Source: Actinomycetota bacterium
GTDB lineage: Bacteria; Actinomycetota; Acidimicrobiia; Acidimicrobiales; CADCTF01
Assembly (NCBI GenBank): GCA_019348305.1
Contig: JAHWJQ010000165.1
Span: 1 to 5,039 of the forward strand
Length of the DNA stretch: 5,039 bases
Direction of reading: 5' to 3'
Shown here: piece after piece, positions 4,979 through 5,039 of the stretch
Position numbering within the stretch: the first letter of the stretch is position 1
Layout: each line of letters begins with the position of its first letter
Position numbers and translations under genes: made by a program
The notes under the pieces: model-generated
Seen by the model: only the letters and a program-made list of their open reading frames with translations
Told to the model about the DNA's origin: nothing
Databases searched by the model: none

Positions 4979-5039
4979 GTTCCCCGCTGCATGCCGCCGC
5001 GGTCGTTGGAGCTCTTCTCCTCTTTCTGTGGGCATCTCT
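4975..5039 (+). CDS. Start of a probable membrane or secreted protein, cut by window end
   Basis: Only the first 21 residues are present: VSSPLHAAAVVGALLLFLWA then Ser. The run AAAVVGALLLFLWA is a clear hydrophobic helix beginning at residue 7, either a first membrane segment or a signal sequence; lack of basic residues before it favours a membrane anchor or a second helix following the hydrophobic ORF just upstream. The GTG overlaps the preceding stop by 4 nt, an arrangement typical of coupled genes. The family cannot be told from this fragment. Confidence 0.4.
   Translation, partial: MSSPLHAAAVVGALLLFLWAS

Overview
The window is GC-rich bacterial DNA with GC-biased third codon positions and GTG starts. 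Three of its starts share a GGCANNNT box exactly 6 nt before the start codon, which fits leaderless transcription as is common in Actinomycetota. I infer an actinobacterium, possibly a lineage near Acidimicrobiia; no rRNA or marker gene is present to confirm this.

Layout. Positions 1-419 hold no confident gene, only a hairpin at the left edge and possible frame-broken coding remnants on the minus strand. Next comes the core of the window, a tight two-gene operon on the + strand. The first gene (420-812) encodes a 130-residue protein that reads as a beta-grasp (ubiquitin/ThiS/MoaD-like) protein and ends in a free Gly-Gly directly before the stop codon. The second (815-3244), two bases downstream, encodes an 809-residue DUF4132 (MolR-like) protein with the full conserved C-terminal signature. 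A 739-nt gene-poor stretch follows (3245-3983). It carries two hairpin-rich elements, one of them a 49-nt cloverleaf in which every base lies in a stem or a triplet loop, and one or two small frame-disrupted genes. Two small unknown genes come next: a 93-residue alpha/beta protein (3984-4265) and a 102-residue acidic helical protein (4387-4695). The right end has a promoter-like box, a doubtful 27-codon ORF, and the start of a gene for a probable membrane protein that overlaps it by 4 nt and runs off the window.

How the genes work together. The Gly-Gly protein and the DUF4132 protein are almost certainly co-transcribed and translationally coupled, so they probably act together. DUF4132 proteins are known from MoxR-ATPase/von Willebrand A-domain loci, which are proposed to be NTP-dependent conflict or stress systems. 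The pairing with a Gly-Gly-ended beta-grasp protein is the best candidate for an under-described system here: the small protein could be a covalent modifier, a sulfur carrier, or a non-covalent partner. No E1-like, E2-like, JAB protease, MoxR or VWA gene is visible in this window. The two small unknown genes and the broken ORFs look like an accessory region undergoing decay.
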